From contig JAHFQX010000017.1 in the NCBI GenBank assembly GCA_023259135.1, forward strand, positions 1 through 57,104: 57,104 bases of DNA. Direction: 5' to 3'. Positions 53,319 to 57,104 of this stretch are shown here, piece after piece (the stretch's first letter is position 1; each line of letters begins with the position of its first letter). The position numbers and the translations under genes are program-made. The notes below the pieces were generated by a model. The model saw only the letters and a program-made list of their open reading frames with translations. It had not been told where the DNA came from and ran no database searches. This DNA is from Betaproteobacteria bacterium. Lineage in GTDB: Bacteria; Pseudomonadota; Gammaproteobacteria; Burkholderiales; JAHFQX01.

Positions 53319-54734
53319 TTGAACGCCAAGAAAACCGCCGCGCCACCGTCTCCGACGAAGTTGTTCGTGCTGGACACCAATGTGCTGATGCACGACCCCA
53401 TCAGTCTGTTCCGCTTCCAGGAGCACGACATCTACCTGCCCATGGTCATCCTCGAGGAATTGGACAACAACAAGAAAGGCATGTCGGAGGTGGCCCGCAA
53501 CGCCCGGCAGGCCAGCCGCTTCCTCGACGAGATCGTCAGCCACGCCCCCAACGGCATCGAGGACGGCATCTCCCTGACCAGCCACGGGACCCGGGAGGCC
53601 ACCGGCCGGCTGTTCCTCCAGACCAAAACCATCAACAGCGAACTGCCCGCCAGCTTGGCTGTCGGCCGCGCCGACAACCAGATCATCGGGGTGGTGAAGC
53701 ATTTGCAGGAAGCCCGGTCCGGCCGGCAAGTGATCCTGGTGAGCAAGGACATCAACATGCGCATCAAGGCGCGGGCTTTGGGGCTCCCCGCCGAGGACTA
53801 TTTCAGCGACAAGGCGCTGGAGGATACCGACCTGCTCTATACCGGGCTTCGGGCACTTCCCGCTGATTTTTGGGAAAACCACGGCGCGGCCATGGAATCC
53901 TGGCAGCACGGCGGGCATACCTACTATCGCCTGACGGGACCGCTGTGCGAAAGCTTGTTTGTGAATGAGTTCGTCTATCTGGAAGCGGGCGACAGGCCGT
54001 TCTTCGCCACCGTCAAGGAACAAAACGGCCGGACCTCGGTGCTGGCCACCATCCGCGATTACACCCAACCCAAGAGCAACGTGTGGGGCATCACGGCGCG
54101 CAACCGAGAGCAGAATTTCGCTCTCAACCTGCTCATGAATCCGGACATCGATTTCGTCACCCTGGTGGGTCAAGCCGGCACCGGCAAGACTCTGCTGACC
54201 CTGGCCACCGGGCTCATGCAAACCCTGGAGCACAAGCTCTACACCGAAATCATCATGACCCGGGTCACGGTGCCGGTGGGCGAGGACATCGGCTTTCTGC
54301 CCGGCACCGAGGAAGAAAAAATGACTCCTTGGATGGGAGCCCTGGACGACAATCTCGACATCCTCAACAACACCGACGAGGAAGCCGGGGAATGGGGCCG
54401 GGCCGCCACCCGCGACCTGATCCGCTCCCGCATCAAGGTAAAATCCCTCAACTTCATGCGGGGCCGCACCTTCATCAACAAGTATCTGATCATCGACGAG
54501 GCGCAAAACCTGACGCCCAAGCAGATGAAGACTCTTATCACCCGCGCCGGACCCGGCACCAAGGTGGTCTGCCTGGGCAACATCTCCCAGATCGACACCC
54601 CTTATCTCACCGAGGGCAGCTCCGGCCTCACCTACGTGGTGGACCGCTTCAAGGGCTGGAGCCACAGCGGCCACGTCACCCTGCAACGCGGGGAGCGCTC
54701 CCGGCTCGCCGATTACGCCGCGGATGCGCTATGA
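53319..54734 (+). CDS. PIN domain-PhoH ATPase fusion protein
   Basis: The 471-residue protein joins a PIN nuclease domain (KLFVLDTNVLMHDP at about residue 14, MVILEELDNNKKG, and DLLYTGL) to a PhoH P-loop ATPase (GQAGTGKT at 284-291; YLIIDEAQNLTPKQMKTLI; GNISQIDTPYL). This is the PhoH2/YlaK architecture, shown for mycobacterial PhoH2 to unwind and cut RNA. The start is TTG, supported by AGGAG. The 176 bp upstream (53143-53318) contain no gene. Confidence 0.92.
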   Translation: MNAKKTAAPPSPTKLFVLDTNVLMHDPISLFRFQEHDIYLPMVILEELDNNKKGMSEVARNARQASRFLDEIVSHAPNGIEDGISLTSHGTREATGRLFLQTKTINSELPASLAVGRADNQIIGVVKHLQEARSGRQVILVSKDINMRIKARALGLPAEDYFSDKALEDTDLLYTGLRALPADFWENHGAAMESWQHGGHTYYRLTGPLCESLFVNEFVYLEAGDRPFFATVKEQNGRTSVLATIRDYTQPKSNVWGITARNREQNFALNLLMNPDIDFVTLVGQAGTGKTLLTLATGLMQTLEHKLYTEIIMTRVTVPVGEDIGFLPGTEEEKMTPWMGALDDNLDILNNTDEEAGEWGRAATRDLIRSRIKVKSLNFMRGRTFINKYLIIDEAQNLTPKQMKTLITRAGPGTKVVCLGNISQIDTPYLTEGSSGLTYVVDRFKGWSHSGHVTLQRGERSRLADYAADAL

Positions 54735-54765
54735 TGCGGGCATGGCTCCGGAGCAAGGTCGCCCG

Positions 54766-56091
54766 GTGAATTTCACCCGGGCCTGGATCGCGGCGGGGAC
54801 CGGGGTTCTGGCCCTGGTTTGGAGCGCCGCTCTCGCCGTCGAATCCGGCACTGTCCCCGACCCCACCGCTCTTCCCACCGAAACCCGCCCAACGCCGCGA
54901 GGCTTCCGCTGGCAAGCGTTGCCCGGCGAAACGCCGGCCGGCCTCGCCGCCACCCTGTTCCCGAAGAACCCCACCTTGCAGCGCAAGTTGCTGCAGGGCA
55001 TGAGACGGGCCAATCCCGACCTGGCCCTGGAGGATCCCGCGCTGCCCTTGCCGCCCGGAACCCCGTTCCGGCTTCCCGACCTGCGGGACGCCTACCGGGA
55101 AGTCCTGCCCATCGAGGCTCCCGCTCCGCGCCCCCGCGGCACTCCCCCGGCCGCTTCGGGGCTTCGCGAGCGGTTCGTGGCGGTTGCCCCGGCCCCGCTG
55201 GCGCGCTTGTTCAGCGCGGGAGAAGGCCTGATGCTAAAACTTTCGGCGGGGGAATTGGACCTGAGCTTTGCCCGCCGCGCCACCGAGGAACAGCGCCTGG
55301 GATACCGGCAGATTCGCCAACGCCTGACGGCGGAGGATCAAAATGGCGCGATTCTGGATCTGCAAAGCCGCATCGCCCGGCTGGAAACCTTGGTGGATAG
55401 CGTGCGGCAAAGCATCGCCCGGCTGCCTGCCGCCCCCCCGCTTCCCGCCACGGCCCCGCCCTGGCGGGATGGGCTGCTGCTGGGAACAGGCGGACTGGCG
55501 GCATTGATTTTGGCCGCGGCGGCCCTCTGGCTGCGCCGGCGCCACCGACAGGCCGCCCTGTGGGACGCGGAACTTTTCCCCGCCGCTCTCCCTCCTGCGG
55601 CAACCACCGCCGCTCCGGATTTTTCCCTGGAACCAGACAATGCCCCCGACCACGGTCCGGCGGCCGGCCCCGCCTCGGCTCTCCCTTCCGCCAAACCGCC
55701 GGCCACGGAACAGGACATCGATCTGGAGGAGCTGCTCAACCCCACCCGCTCCATCATCGGCGACGTCGACCGCTACATCGCCCTGGGCCGCCCCCAGAGC
55801 GCCATCAGCCTGCTCAAGAGCCAAATCGAGAAAGACCCCCAGGACCGGCTGGCGTGGGCCAAGCTGCTGTTGCTGTATCGCACTCAAGGAGGCATGCGGA
55901 GATCCTTCGACAACACCGCCGAACAGTTCGCCGTGCGCTTCCCCGATCCCGCCTCGCGGAATCTGCTGCAAAAGCTCATGCGCTTCGGCGAGGATGATGC
56001 GCAGCCGAAAGACGCGGAACTGGCCCGCACCGTCATCCTGTCGCGGGAGCAGGCGGAGGCCTCCCGCTCCGAAACCGACGCTCCCCGGTAA
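54766..56091 (+). CDS. FimV-like membrane protein with TPR-like C-terminus
   Basis: The protein (441 residues from GTG 54766) has an N-terminal signal/anchor (RAWIAAGTGVLALVWSAALA), then LysM-like text (WQALPGETPAGLAATLF...MRRANPDL), which resembles the periplasmic part of FimV. A Glu/Gln-rich helix (IARLETLVDSVRQSIARL), a second membrane helix (LGTGGLAALILAAAALWLRRR) and a cytoplasmic TPR-like domain (IGDVDRYIALGRPQSAISLL, KDPQDRLAWAKLLLLY) follow. FimV anchors pole and pilus assembly proteins. It is shorter than FimV proper. I chose the GTG because AAGG precedes it and the signal peptide follows; ATGs at 54724 and 54742 are alternatives. Confidence 0.75.
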   Translation: MNFTRAWIAAGTGVLALVWSAALAVESGTVPDPTALPTETRPTPRGFRWQALPGETPAGLAATLFPKNPTLQRKLLQGMRRANPDLALEDPALPLPPGTPFRLPDLRDAYREVLPIEAPAPRPRGTPPAASGLRERFVAVAPAPLARLFSAGEGLMLKLSAGELDLSFARRATEEQRLGYRQIRQRLTAEDQNGAILDLQSRIARLETLVDSVRQSIARLPAAPPLPATAPPWRDGLLLGTGGLAALILAAAALWLRRRHRQAALWDAELFPAALPPAATTAAPDFSLEPDNAPDHGPAAGPASALPSAKPPATEQDIDLEELLNPTRSIIGDVDRYIALGRPQSAISLLKSQIEKDPQDRLAWAKLLLLYRTQGGMRRSFDNTAEQFAVRFPDPASRNLLQKLMRFGEDDAQPKDAELARTVILSREQAEASRSETDAPR

Positions 56092-56113
56092 GCAAACCGC
56101 CCGCCGCCGGAGT

Positions 56114-56119
56114 TACAAT
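56114..56119 (+). promoter_or_regulatory. -10 element candidate for the last gene
   Basis: TACAAT followed by CCTGCC lies 35 bp before the ATG at 56155. The -35 region is not convincing. Confidence 0.35.
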
Positions 56120-56154
56120 CCTGCCGGTATCGTCCACCCTTTGGGAGAAACATC

Positions 56155-57066
56155 ATGAAACCATCTCCAATCCTGCGCCTGTTGTTTTGCTGCCTTCCGG
56201 CCATGGCGGCTTATGCCGCGCCGCCCGCCGCCGCCCAGGAACTTTCCGGGACGCTGAAAAAAATCAAGGACGCCAAGACCATCGTTCTGGCCCACCGGGA
56301 ATCGTCCATCCCGTTTTCCTACTATGACGATCGGCAGCAGGTCGTAGGCTACTCCCATGAACTGGCCCTGAAAATCGTCGAAGCGGTCAAGCGGCGGATC
56401 AATCTCCCCGATTTGCGGGTGAAACTCAACCCCGTCACCTCCCAGACCCGCATCCCCCTCATGACCAACGGCACCATCGACCTGGAGTGCGGCTCCACCA
56501 CCAACAATACCGAACGGCAAAGACAGGTGGCCTTTTCCAACACTCTCTTCCTCATCGGCACCCGGTTGCTGGCCCGCAAGAATTCCGGCATCCGGGATTT
56601 TCCCGACCTTTCCGGGAAGACCGTAGTCACCACCGCCGGCACCACTTCCGAGCGCCTGCTGCGCAAAATGAACGAAGAGAAAAAGATGAACATGAACATC
56701 ATCAGCGCCAAGGATCACGGCGAAGCGTTCCTCGTCGTGGAAAGCGGCCGGGCGGCGGCCTTCATGATGGACGACGCGCTGCTCTACGGGGAATTGGCCA
56801 AGGCCAAGAATCCGGGGGAGTGGGTGGTCACCGGCAAGCCGGCCTCCTTCGAAGCCTATGGCTGCATGCTGCGCAAGGACGACCCCCAGTTCAAGAAGCT
56901 GGTGGACGACACTTTAGCGGGCATCATGAAAAGCGGCGAGATCGAACGCATCTACAACAAGTGGTTCATGAGCCCGGTGCCCCCCAAGGGGCTGAATCTC
57001 AACTTCCCCATGAGCGACGAGCTGCGGGCGCTGTTCAAGAACCCCAACGACAAGGCTTTCGAATAA
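56155..57066 (+). CDS. Amino acid ABC transporter periplasmic binding protein (GltI-like)
   Basis: The 303-residue protein has a signal peptide ending near AAAQ and a type II solute-binding fold: TIVLAHRESSIPFSYYDD, VGYSHELALKIVEAV, LMTNGTIDLECGSTTNNTERQRQV and YNKWFMSPVPPKGLNLNFPM. The last stretch and the ECGSTTNN segment are typical of glutamate/aspartate-binding GltI. GGGAG lies 9 nt before the ATG. Permease and ATPase genes probably follow beyond the window edge; the last 38 bp hold no gene. Confidence 0.9.
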   Translation: MKPSPILRLLFCCLPAMAAYAAPPAAAQELSGTLKKIKDAKTIVLAHRESSIPFSYYDDRQQVVGYSHELALKIVEAVKRRINLPDLRVKLNPVTSQTRIPLMTNGTIDLECGSTTNNTERQRQVAFSNTLFLIGTRLLARKNSGIRDFPDLSGKTVVTTAGTTSERLLRKMNEEKKMNMNIISAKDHGEAFLVVESGRAAAFMMDDALLYGELAKAKNPGEWVVTGKPASFEAYGCMLRKDDPQFKKLVDDTLAGIMKSGEIERIYNKWFMSPVPPKGLNLNFPMSDELRALFKNPNDKAFE

Positions 57067-57104
57067 ATCCCGGCATGCCCTGATCGGCGGCGCGGCAGCG
57101 GCAT

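Overview
The window is GC-rich, densely coded chromosomal DNA from a proteobacterium, most likely a betaproteobacterium. Supporting signs are two orphan Bug-type (tripartite tricarboxylate) receptors, a DUF3683-type FAD/Fe-S oxidoreductase, the TlpA/DsbD arrangement, a PIN-PhoH protein, a FimV-like protein and an Ara4N lipid A operon with ArnA split into two genes. The genus cannot be fixed from sequence reading alone. I see no tRNA, rRNA, CRISPR array, insertion sequence or prophage.

Layout. 1-6.2 kb: a 5'-truncated FAD/Fe-S oxidoreductase, a secreted PLD-type nuclease, an MscS channel and an acyl desaturase. 6.3-10.9 kb: rfbA-rfbC (dTDP-rhamnose) converge on a glgC-GH57 glycogen pair. 11-15.6 kb: typA, then the overlapping set cutA-dsbD-tlpA. 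15.7-22.1 kb, minus strand: a tiny basic protein, a CaiB/BaiF CoA-transferase, a LivK-like binding protein, a frameshifted remnant of a second LivK, and the three-gene proton-translocating transhydrogenase pntAA-AB-B. 22.2-31 kb, plus strand: a catabolic cluster with a Baeyer-Villiger-type monooxygenase, a luciferase-like monooxygenase, a flavin reductase, a TetR regulator, two Bug receptors around an acyl-CoA/AMP ligase, and a broken TauD-type dioxygenase. 31-41.6 kb: a cytochrome c, ppdK, a Tat-exported PhoX phosphatase, a Fur-box-preceded ferric iron ABC transporter, and an SDR closed by a very strong terminator. 41.7-44.9 kb: an HDAC-like deacetylase, an orphan MoxR ATPase and mnmH. 45-52.1 kb: arnT-arnE/F-arnB-arnC-formyltransferase-decarboxylase-arnD, a full set for lipid A 4-amino-4-deoxy-L-arabinose modification and thus polymyxin resistance. 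52.1-57.1 kb: a Tas-type aldo/keto reductase, PIN-PhoH, a FimV-like protein and an amino-acid binding protein.

The most unusual signal is a family of 7-bp tandem repeats (CTCNAAA and its complement) at two distant places. One is an inverted pair inside the reading frame of the first gene, able to form a long hairpin and adding about 30 residues in frame. The other is a run of exactly seven heptads (49 bp) that makes up the whole spacer between the arnE/F-like stop codon and the arnB start codon. Two decayed genes lie in or beside the catabolic block. Two genes (cutA and the iron transporter ATPase) have the same -10/CCCGCC/ATG arrangement, which predicts leaderless transcripts.
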